Positions 58,001-64,000 of a stretch of DNA of 64,000 nucleotides are shown one piece after another (the stretch's first letter is position 1; each line of letters begins with the position of its first letter). The position numbers and the translations under genes were made by a program. Under the pieces are notes generated by a model. It searched no databases and was not told the origin of the DNA. It worked only from the letters and a program-made list of their open reading frames with translations. The DNA is from Chryseobacterium luteum (lineage in GTDB: Bacteria > Bacteroidota > Bacteroidia > Flavobacteriales > Weeksellaceae), in assembly GCF_000737785.1 (NCBI RefSeq), contig NZ_JPRO01000014.1, forward strand, positions 247,802 to 311,801, in the 5' to 3' direction.

Positions 58001-58259
58001 TCAAGGGAAGCTCCAAAACCATGACCTGTTCCTCATAGCCTCTTCCAAGGATAACGAGGTTAATTTTTTTGTCATTGGTACTAAGGCTAAAGTTTCCATT
58101 TCTGTCTGTCGTGGTCACGGTCTTTGAGTTCTGTATGGCGATGGTCGCGCCCATTACCGGTAAGCGCGTGGTTTCGTCGATAACGCTTCCCGTAAACATC
58201 TGCTGTGCCATAATGGGCACACAATAGCATAGGACGGGAAACACTAATAATTTCTTCAT
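55080..58259 (-). CDS. SusC/RagA family TonB-dependent transporter
   Basis: This 1059-aa outer-membrane protein has a signal peptide, a carboxypeptidase-regulatory-like domain (about residues 20-95), a TonB-box/plug region (VVLTTGYQKIPKERATGSF, about 105; the SusC signature KDAAASSIWGARAANGVIVI near 205) and a 22-strand barrel to the C-terminal Phe. It forms a pair with the SusD protein 11 bases downstream and follows the tlpA-like gene; energy comes from TonB-ExbBD. The imported molecule is unknown. Confidence 0.95.
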   Translation of the reverse strand: MKKLLVFPVLCYCVPIMAQQMFTGSVIDETTRLPVMGATIAIQNSKTVTTTDRNGNFSLSTNDKKINLVILGRGYEEQVMVLELPLKEPLRIGLSEKVSQIDEVVLTTGYQKIPKERATGSFSSVSNSALNTQVSTNILDRLAATANGIVINKGTSQGGSQIMVRGLSTIQGPKSPLIVVDNFPYDGDISNIDPNIVESITVLKDAAASSIWGARAANGVIVITTKTAKYNQPVTVNFNTYLMTSPKPDFNYLKTMSSSDFIDVEQELFKKNFYNTDINSTSHPVLSPVVDLLNKEKKGLFSSEYVRNEIERLKTIDSRDQYRKYMYQPLENRQYSLSMAGGAPQFSWTSSLGYDDNTGNLGEKYERVNLRFQNTWQPLKNLTLNTGIFFTHSATQSGRSAYGSIIMKTNSVPYMEMADQYGNALAVSKSYEQGYKSALGNGKLLDWNYYPLTDWQHNSVKSKSSEIILNAGLNYKILKGLDVDIKYQYQRTAGLSNTLYDEESYFVRDYVNRFTVINSNGSLTYNVPKGAIMDKTNSQLLINNFRGQLNFNRGFGKHQISAILGSEVRDANSQSGNNRYYGYDHNNLSFGMVDLSKRFPIIAGGTGFIDNLNSLRESTNRFVSVYANAAYTFDNRYTISGSARRDASNLFGLKTNDQWNPFWSTGISWNVGNEKFYAVSWLPNLKLRGSYGFNGNINPAMVAVTTMALLGVSTYTQEQMARFDNYYNPQLRWETVRMINAGLDFATKNNRISGSVEYFQKKGENLFGQVPLDYTIGLSSLVWNVAGIAGKGVDVELKTININRSFRWLTTLNFSTYKDKVTKYYPSSTIARNFVLASVPISGIEGLPVYSMFGYQWAGLDPQTGDPRGYLNGEVSKDYAKIMGADVKDLQYFGSAIPTVYGSFTNTFAFKQLSLDVGITYKMGYYFRRPSINYTSLFREWNGHSDYEQRWQKPGDEAFTNVPSNQYQTNSNRDAFYAGSAALIEKGDHIRLQYINLGYEISKRQWRGLPLKSLQLYANVSNLGILWQESKSGIDPDFNLGSNTLKPPMTFTLGLKAKF

Positions 58260-58317
58260 AGTCTGATCTAGTTTTGCGTTAATGTAAATTCAATAGTTTT
58301 TCGAATGGTGGGAATGT

Positions 58318-59619
58318 TTAATTCCGCTGGTCTTTGATGACCATCATTAGAACCTGACGTTCTTGGGGTATCAGGTCCAGGTCATATCTCTGAAGCTCTT
58401 TTTTTAAGGTGTCAATATCTTTGACTCCCGAAACCTCCAGATCTACATTACCTGTGTATCCCGTCTCATCGATAAACAATTCCCTGATGGGAATCTCACC
58501 ATTCAGCATATTGACCATATTCTTAAGCGGTACATTTCTGAGGATGGATGGGGTTCGTGGAAATGTTGAACGCTTCTCTCCTCCTTTGGTCGCCAGTTTG
58601 TCTTTCGTGCTTGTTCTCACTAACACTAAACATTTTACAGGTCTTTTCTCAAGGGTTACCGTATAGCCGGAATAGCGGTTGAGATCTTCCAGCATATAAT
58701 TGTACAGAGAATCAGACCTCTGCTCCGGGATGATGAATTCGTAGTTGTAAAGATTTTCTCCATCATTTGAGCCGTCTGCTTTTTCTATTGGCATTAGTTG
58801 CTCAGGTTCTTTGACCTCGATGATCATCCTTTTTTCCGTGAAAGATGTTTTATCCTGTTGCTTGAAAAGTTCAAATCCTATGGCATAATACATATCCCAT
58901 AATGGCAGATTGGTAAACTGTCTGCCTTGAATTTTTCCGGATGCTGTTTTACGGTAGGTTCCTCCTGCACCAATGTCAGGAATTTGTCCTTTTGCAAAGA
59001 ATGAATAATTGAGCAGTTGGACATTTCTCTGACGATCGTAGTCTTCAGAAAGCATCAGAGGTTTTTCCCTGTCCATTTGGATAATGGTCTGCAAAGATGA
59101 TTTGTCACCGTTTAGCACCTCATTGATGGTCTGTTCGGTAAGCTGTCCTGCATCGGTGGAATTCAATAATTTTCCATCCTTAATCCATATGATAAACGGA
59201 ACACCTGCGTGTGGAAAAAGTTCGTGAAGCTTTTTGTCTTCGTAGATGGACATCATACTCTTATATTTCTTTCCATTTGGAGAAGAAAAGAATTTTTCCA
59301 AAGCGGACTTATTCTGACTGCTTACAGGAAGTATTTTTACCTTGTCCCCAAACTTTTGCTGTAAAGCTTCAATCTTAGGGAGACTCATTAGACAGGCGCT
59401 GCACCACGTACTCCAGAAATCGATTAGGATTAATTTGTTCTTATCTTCTGAAAGATTAATTGTTTTCTGAGGATGGTTGACAACCTGTAAAGGTGTTGTC
59501 CAAAAACTTTCAGGAATGGGATCTCCAATTTTAAGAGACTTTTTCTGGGCAAAGGATGTGGTTGCTGCCACTATGGTAAAAGCAAAGGACATAAATCCCC
59601 TGCAAAAAATATTTTTCAT
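58318..59619 (-). CDS. TlpA-like thioredoxin with C-terminal DUF3738-like domain
   Basis: This 433-aa exported protein (signal ends TTSFAQ) has a thioredoxin/redoxin domain with active site WSTWCSACLM (CxxC, about residue 72) in the first 170 residues. A long C-terminal region ends with NVDLEVSGVKDIDTLKKEL and a beta-rich stretch similar in layout to DUF3738. It is the first gene of the operon with susC and susD. It probably acts as a periplasmic thiol-disulfide oxidoreductase, perhaps on a substrate brought in by the transporter or with MauE. Confidence 0.85.
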   Translation of the reverse strand: MKNIFCRGFMSFAFTIVAATTSFAQKKSLKIGDPIPESFWTTPLQVVNHPQKTINLSEDKNKLILIDFWSTWCSACLMSLPKIEALQQKFGDKVKILPVSSQNKSALEKFFSSPNGKKYKSMMSIYEDKKLHELFPHAGVPFIIWIKDGKLLNSTDAGQLTEQTINEVLNGDKSSLQTIIQMDREKPLMLSEDYDRQRNVQLLNYSFFAKGQIPDIGAGGTYRKTASGKIQGRQFTNLPLWDMYYAIGFELFKQQDKTSFTEKRMIIEVKEPEQLMPIEKADGSNDGENLYNYEFIIPEQRSDSLYNYMLEDLNRYSGYTVTLEKRPVKCLVLVRTSTKDKLATKGGEKRSTFPRTPSILRNVPLKNMVNMLNGEIPIRELFIDETGYTGNVDLEVSGVKDIDTLKKELQRYDLDLIPQERQVLMMVIKDQRN

Positions 59620-60134
59620 ATTTTTGAATAGGTTTTTAATGATTATTAATGACTTATTATGCTCTTTCCTGTGGTCTGCAAACTGAGGAAAGGGCTTTTT
59701 CTTTTTCTAATGGTTGCTGTAAATTATCTGTGTCTTGATATTTGTTTTTAGTTGCTGTTTGAAATGATATGCTTGGGAGGAGACTTCCTTAGTGGAGGAA
59801 AATCTCCTGCCCAAACAATCATAAAAAAATTAATATGAATGAAAATTGTGTCCCGTGAAAGCTGTAAAGCCGCAATGAGTTGTACACCCCATTGTATCAT
59901 GCGATCTGATACTGTATATCTTGGAAGCGGCTTAGGAGTGTAGAGATGGCTGACAGCATAGAAAACAAAAACGGCATGGAACTCAACATATCCGACTTGG
60001 GGTACTGGTATACCTTGAAACAGATAAGTGAGCCCACGCCTAGGTCGTGAGCTACTTTACTTATCCTCTCGTTTCGTTAATTACCAGTTTTCAAGTCGAG
60101 ATTCTAAGCAATAGCTTCTAATATTCTTTGAAGT
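59620..60134 (-). promoter_or_regulatory. Long structured 5' leader of the tlpA-susC-susD operon
   Basis: Read on the minus strand from the promoter at 60139-60170, the leader is about 510 nt. It holds a rod-like hairpin at 59993-60098 (paired blocks CGACTTG/CAAGTCG, ACTGGTA/TACCAGT, GAAAC/GTTTC, ATAAGT/ACTTAT, CACG/CGTG); a second structure closed by AAGCCGC/GCGGCTT (59867-59933) with an inner GTATCA/TGATAC stem; and a stem at 59773-59814 (TTGGG/CCCAA, GGAGA/TCTCC, TTCCT/AGGAA). A 20-codon frame at 59892-59830 encodes MGCTTHCGFTAFTGHNFHSY. The structures are seen; a regulatory role is inferred. Confidence 0.6.
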
Positions 60135-60138
60135 ATCG

Positions 60139-60170
60139 CAAAGTTACATTTCAATAACTTATTTTACAAA
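60139..60170 (-). promoter_or_regulatory. Consensus Bacteroidota promoter, minus strand
   Basis: On the minus strand TTTG (60170-60167) is followed after 20 bases by TAACTTTG (60146-60139), a perfect -7 box. The predicted start is near 60132. It faces the tlpA-susC-susD operon. Confidence 0.8.
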
Positions 60171-60188
60171 TATAATAAAAATACTGAC

Positions 60189-60210
60189 AATTCGGATTCA
60201 AGTCCGAATT
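60189..60210. promoter_or_regulatory. Perfect 8-bp dyad between divergent promoters
   Basis: AATTCGGA-N6-TCCGAATT lies 31 bases before the XRE gene and about 19 bases beyond the -33 box of the divergent tlpA promoter. It is a probable operator, possibly of the XRE protein itself. Confidence 0.55.
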
Positions 60211-60241
60211 ATTTTATGGAATATCACTTTTATTTGCTTAT

Positions 60242-60463
60242 ATGAAAATTGCCAATAGAAAGATTGTTGAATTTATAAGGGATAAGTGGGTTGTTCCTAT
60301 GAACAATAATAGTCAATTTGCAACCGAAAATAATATTGATGAGAAAACCGTAAGGAGAATTAGAGAAGACGAAAATTACCAAATTAGTTTAATTACCATA
60401 ATGAGAATATGTGAAGCTAAAAATATTAAGTTATCTAAATTTCTTGAAATGGTTGGACTTTAA
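60242..60463 (+). CDS. Small XRE-type helix-turn-helix protein
   Basis: This 73-aa protein consists of one Cro/CI-type HTH: FATENNIDEKTVRRI (about residues 26-40) and a helix pair ending LITIMRICEAKNIKLSKFLEMV. It has no effector domain. A perfect dyad sits just upstream, so it may repress itself and perhaps the divergent operon. Such small regulators often head defence or toxin modules, which fits the genes that follow, but the 410-bp gap to the next gene weakens the link. Confidence 0.75.
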   Translation: MKIANRKIVEFIRDKWVVPMNNNSQFATENNIDEKTVRRIREDENYQISLITIMRICEAKNIKLSKFLEMVGL

Positions 60464-60873
60464 AATAAGATAATAATAGTAATAATAAAGTAATCCTAAC
60501 GACAGTTGGGATTTTTATTTTTACGGAAAACCGTAATTATATGATGTTTAGACTGCTTATCTTTACTCTTGTCAACAAATCATTTATTATGAGTTATGAT
60601 TTAAGCAAAAAAGGGTATCAAGATACAGCTAAATTATAAATGTGTACGAAAGTTAAGATTTATTGTTTTTCAGAGTTTACAGAATTTTTATAATTGCTTG
60701 TAGATTCAGTGAAAATACGGATTGTAGATTTTGTGATGATTTTTATTTTTGTTGTTTACAAAAATTGTAAAACATCTAAAGAATAAACTTTCTATGTTTC
60801 AAAAATAATTGGATGTTGATATATATTTTAAAACGTAAAAATTTATATTTTTTTAAATAAACTAATAACCAAA
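60464..60873. other. Intergenic region before the PIN-like gene
   Basis: The 410 bases are very AT-rich. A 32-codon frame (60541-60639) ending in SYDLSKKGYQDTAKL is open but has no recognisable match and may be a remnant. No terminator or clear promoter is visible; a weak TAnnTTT box may exist near 60,840. Confidence 0.35.
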
Positions 60874-61818
60874 ATGACACAATACATTTTTGATACAAAT
60901 TATTATCGAAATAAATACCACGAACTTGGTAATATAGACGATTTTGATAAACAGATAATCATAGAGAAAGAAAAAAGTATAAAAGTTTTGTTTCCAGCTA
61001 TTGTTGGTCTTGAATTATTAAATCATTTTCAAGATCCTGATGCAGTTTCTGTAATATGTTATAATTCATTAAAAATATTAATAAAACATTCTCATGATAA
61101 TGATGGATATTCAATAGTTCCGACAATGTACCCGCTTATGTGTATGGATCTGTATAAAAAAAGATCAAGTTTAGAAGATTTGAATATGAATGTATTTGAC
61201 TTAAGTACACAAGTTACAGTAAATAGTCTGGAAGAATTCAATAAAAAATTCCAAACATATATAACAGATGTTCAGAAATATATTGTAACTGAGAAGAAGA
61301 TAATCATTGACAATATTGAAGAAAAATACATTAAGGAACTTAGTCCTAATAGTAATAACCCAGATTGGGAAATTTTAAAAAATGATGCAAAACTCAATAA
61401 AGAGTTTCGAGCTCTCATTAGAGAGAAGCAAATGCATAAAATTATAGGACTTTCATTTATACATATGGCTGCAGAGCAGACTCAGTCAAGTGGGTTACCC
61501 TTTGATAAAGAATATTTCGAAAATAGTTTTATGAATGATTACAAAGTTTCAATAGACTTTTTTATTGAAAAAATTATAAAAAAATTAATAGATATGCCAG
61601 ATCTTGAAAATTTCTATAATCCAACATCTGATAAGAAAAAAAGATGGAATAGTTTTTACGACATGCAACTTATTCTTGCAACTGAATTTGAAAATAAATG
61701 CAATAGGAAAACCATCTACGTTACTTCAGATTCTAAAATCATTACGAGCTTTCAAGATAATGGAAAAGAAGATTTAGTTATTCACAGTAATGATTATGAT
61801 GCTTATTTAAGAAACTAA
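60874..61818 (+). CDS. PIN-like nuclease domain protein
   Basis: This 314-aa soluble protein opens TQYIFDTNYYRNKY, the first PIN Asp motif, with a conserved VGLELLNHF helix (about residue 47, Glu). It closes with NSFYDMQLILATEFE and IYVTSDSKII (about 270-295), the later Asp residues of the PIN site; a long helical insertion separates them. It is likely an RNase-type effector. It is followed after 3 bases by a PD-(D/E)XK-like protein, and the two probably form one module. The GC is lower than in core genes, suggesting transfer. Confidence 0.72.
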   Translation: MTQYIFDTNYYRNKYHELGNIDDFDKQIIIEKEKSIKVLFPAIVGLELLNHFQDPDAVSVICYNSLKILIKHSHDNDGYSIVPTMYPLMCMDLYKKRSSLEDLNMNVFDLSTQVTVNSLEEFNKKFQTYITDVQKYIVTEKKIIIDNIEEKYIKELSPNSNNPDWEILKNDAKLNKEFRALIREKQMHKIIGLSFIHMAAEQTQSSGLPFDKEYFENSFMNDYKVSIDFFIEKIIKKLIDMPDLENFYNPTSDKKKRWNSFYDMQLILATEFENKCNRKTIYVTSDSKIITSFQDNGKEDLVIHSNDYDAYLRN

Positions 61819-61821
61819 AGA

Positions 61822-62586
61822 ATGAATTTAGGAATTTGTCATGCCTTTAGTGCATGTTCACGCGAAATACTACATTGGCAGAATAAACAACCTAATGTTA
61901 ATGAAGAATCAATTTCAGATTGGATGTTATTCAAATTGAATGACCATAATCCTCGTATTAAATCTGTCCAATTTACAAGATTTGAGGAGGCAAGATTTAC
62001 TGGAGCAGATTATGAATTGTGGGTTATTGGTGATAGATATAGTCGTAAATTTCGAATTCAAGCTAAAAGACTTCGAAAAGATAATGATCATTATAGTAGT
62101 ATCGGATATAGTAATAATCATAATATGCAGATAGAAAAACTGATATCTGATGCTGATAATGTAAATGCTATACCTCTTTATGCATTTTATAATAATGAGA
62201 ACTTACCAAGCCGATGCCCCTTATATTCTAACGAAGGAACGTATGTGGCAAGTGCAAAAGAAATTTTTGAAAATGTTATTAGCCCAGCAAAGTCTTGTAC
62301 ATCTACTGAAAAGCTTATATCACTATCTGTACCTTTGAAATGCCTATTTTGCTGTTATTTACAAAATGAAATTGATTCTGATACTTTTCTAAAAAGATAT
62401 TTTAATATGAAGGATGGTAAAGAAGGAAAGATTAATGTTCGAGAACTACCTGCATATGTTACTGAATTATTAACATCTTCAAATGAAATTCCTCCTTGGT
62501 ATTACAAAGAATTTGAAAGAAATTTTACCGAATTCACAAGATTAATCATTGTTGATAGTAGAAAAATATTGCGAAAAATAAAGTAA
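61822..62586 (+). CDS. DUF6615-like PD-(D/E)XK protein
   Basis: This 254-aa protein has, after a helical N-terminus (SISDWMLFKLNDHNP), the core TRFEEARFTGADYELWVI...KFRIQAKRL (about residues 52-85), which has the E...GAD-x-E...QAK layout of a restriction-endonuclease-like fold; DUF6615 is the closest family I recall. The C-terminal half is helical and holds a Cys-rich CLFCCYL segment (about 173). It is tightly coupled to the PIN-like gene. Function is unknown; a DNA or RNA nuclease partner is the natural guess. Confidence 0.65.
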   Translation: MNLGICHAFSACSREILHWQNKQPNVNEESISDWMLFKLNDHNPRIKSVQFTRFEEARFTGADYELWVIGDRYSRKFRIQAKRLRKDNDHYSSIGYSNNHNMQIEKLISDADNVNAIPLYAFYNNENLPSRCPLYSNEGTYVASAKEIFENVISPAKSCTSTEKLISLSVPLKCLFCCYLQNEIDSDTFLKRYFNMKDGKEGKINVRELPAYVTELLTSSNEIPPWYYKEFERNFTEFTRLIIVDSRKILRKIK

Positions 62587-62702
62587 ATATTGATTGTTAT
62601 TTTTATACTAGTAAAATCGAAATGTTTTTCAGTAACTTTTAGATAAAGCTCTGATAATAAATAATACTATTATATAATGTGAATATTATTTAAATTTTAT
62701 CC

Positions 62703-64000
62703 ATGAAAATAAATGAAGCTACACTGGAGGCGCGATTGGACAGGACTCTAACAACAGTTTTTCCCACTTTCAGAGAAGTCAAGGTAGAACACCAAAAATC
62801 GTTTAGTATAAAGTTTGGACATCACAATGTTGACGTGGATCTGAAGGCACCATCTACTAATCCATCACGTGCAATACTTGATATCCTCCTAACCATTGGT
62901 GGAAAAAATATTATCCTACTGGAGTTAAAGAAGGAAAGTTTGGCGCTGACCGATGATGATGTTTCACAGGGAATATCCTATGCAAGACTCGTGCATCCAA
63001 TGCCGCCCTTAACGTTAATTTCAAATGGCACCGATAATCAGTTTTACAATACTTATACTAAAGAAAAAATTGAAGCTACCAGCGTTGATCTGGACTTTGT
63101 ACAGAGATTAACGGATAATTCTTTTCATCTTGCTACAAAAGATTTCAAAGAAGCCGTAAATCTTTTGTTGAATCGTGAACCAGAATTGTTTTCCAAAATT
63201 ATCAATCAGATAACTGAAACCAAATTTCAGAGATTAATTGGTGACATAGATGATTTTAAAAAGCCTATTTGTAATGATTTCATTATTGAAAGGCAAAATA
63301 TCGACAAAGTAATTTCTTTCTTTTCAGGTGGGGCTTCTTTGGTAGGCATTATAGGTTCCGCCTTCACTGGTAAGACCAACTTACTATACCAATTCTTTTT
63401 AAAAGTAAAAAGTGAAAAAAATTTCCTGCTTTATCTTGATTGTAACGATCATAATTATTCAATCTTTCAGCAACTGGCAAATCACTTCACTCAAAATGCC
63501 AAAATTTCGATTACGAAGGATAAAATACGCGAATGGCTTATAAACTCATTAACGGACTTGCCTGAAGGCAGATTTTACTTATTGCTTGATAACTTTAATA
63601 GTGATATTCCAGAAGCAATCAAAAGCGAAATTATTGAGCTAATCGACATTTTCAAAGGCGTAAATCACCATACGCTTTACACGCTCGATGAATTTAATTA
63701 TGAAAGGGTCGCCTATGTTGAAAACAGACAGTACAAGACAATAATTGGTGAGCAAAGTAAATTAATACAACTGGATGAACTTAGCGATGATGAATACAAC
63801 GCTGCCAATAGGTTTCTTTTTGATAAATACAGAATTACTATTGAGCATGGTGGACACTATACTCCAGAATATCGAGAGCCGAGAATATTAAGGCATTTAG
63901 TTTCAATATATCGCGGAGAAGAAGAAGACGAAGGCAAGTTCAGTAAGATTGATGCTGTTCCTAATTTCAACCTTCTGAATGCTATCTCAGCCAATAAGAC
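62703..64000 (+). CDS. Nuclease-domain plus P-loop NTPase protein, 5' part (defence-like)
   Basis: An open frame of at least 432 codons starts at ATG 62703 and runs off the window. Residues ~1-140 contain ILDILLTIGGKNIILLELKK, a D...E-x-K core of HsdR-N-type nuclease domains, then a linker. From about residue 200 there is a P-loop NTPase with Walker A GIIGSAFTGKTNLL (about 220) and Walker B FYLLLDNFN (about 291). The arrangement recalls STAND-like or AAA antiviral proteins with a nuclease at the front. The C-terminal sensor part is not in the window. Confidence 0.7.
   Translation, partial: MKINEATLEARLDRTLTTVFPTFREVKVEHQKSFSIKFGHHNVDVDLKAPSTNPSRAILDILLTIGGKNIILLELKKESLALTDDDVSQGISYARLVHPMPPLTLISNGTDNQFYNTYTKEKIEATSVDLDFVQRLTDNSFHLATKDFKEAVNLLLNREPELFSKIINQITETKFQRLIGDIDDFKKPICNDFIIERQNIDKVISFFSGGASLVGIIGSAFTGKTNLLYQFFLKVKSEKNFLLYLDCNDHNYSIFQQLANHFTQNAKISITKDKIREWLINSLTDLPEGRFYLLLDNFNSDIPEAIKSEIIELIDIFKGVNHHTLYTLDEFNYERVAYVENRQYKTIIGEQSKLIQLDELSDDEYNAANRFLFDKYRITIEHGGHYTPEYREPRILRHLVSIYRGEEEDEGKFSKIDAVPNFNLLNAISANK

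Noticed and set aside
59993..60098. 6S RNA as an explanation of the rod-shaped hairpin
   Set aside because: Size and rod shape are suggestive of flavobacterial 6S RNA, but I cannot recall a matching consensus and the element lies inside a likely operon leader; a covariance search would be needed.

Overview
The window looks like the chromosome of a Chryseobacterium-type flavobacterium (Bacteroidota, Flavobacteriales). This is judged from protein style, low GC, TTG-N19/20-TAnnTTTG promoters, SusC/SusD and T9SS proteins, and lipoprotein-rich gene content. No tRNA, rRNA or CRISPR array was seen.

Region 1 (1-10.3 kb) is core biosynthesis: argB-argE-argH, an Lrp/AsnC regulator, then pyrB, carA and carB for pyrimidines and arginine. 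pyrB is preceded by what looks like a complete attenuator: promoter, a 23-codon nearly leaderless peptide, a pause hairpin with a U-rich tract, and a strong terminator starting at the peptide's stop codon. carA and carB are separated by a Y1 (IS200-like/RAYT) transposase and a cluster of five small hairpins.

Region 2 (10.3-23 kb) is mostly housekeeping and stress genes: DUF1203, a PEP-mutase-family enzyme and Ada (two promoters sharing an identical 15-bp element at the same distance from the start codon), a Crp/Fnr regulator, DinB, DUF2911, GNAT, cupin, dienelactone hydrolase, HAD, holA and trxB. Several small inverted-repeat (MITE-like) elements lie between them. After trxB there is a degenerate array of ~21-23 bp hairpins that runs into a decayed IS3-family transposase.

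Region 3 (23.7-34.9 kb, minus strand) is a polymorphic-toxin locus. A T9SS-sorted small protein precedes a 2139-aa SpvB/FG-GAP/RHS protein whose C-terminal tip carries HExxH. It is followed by silent cassettes: two further alternative tips, both also with HExxH motifs, joined to the same ~125-bp junction sequence. Lipoprotein immunity candidates follow each tip, and one immunity cassette is tandemly duplicated.

Region 4 (35-50 kb) holds small secreted proteins, a class C beta-lactamase-like hydrolase, and an apparent fusion of an alpha/beta-hydrolase N-terminus to a class D beta-lactamase. A five-gene type I restriction-modification operon follows (hsdM-PIN-hsdS-DUF262/DUF1524-hsdR), then two small mobile-element-style DNA-binding proteins and a 32-bp-period hairpin array.

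Region 5 (50.6-60.2 kb) is a transport locus: a TPR-AraC regulator, MauE, a small secreted Cys-pair protein, and a convergent tlpA-susC-susD operon with a ~510-nt structured leader behind a consensus promoter.

Region 6 (60.2-64 kb) looks like a defence patch: a small XRE regulator with an upstream dyad, a PIN-like protein paired with a DUF6615-like PD-(D/E)XK protein, and a truncated nuclease-plus-P-loop NTPase gene running off the end.
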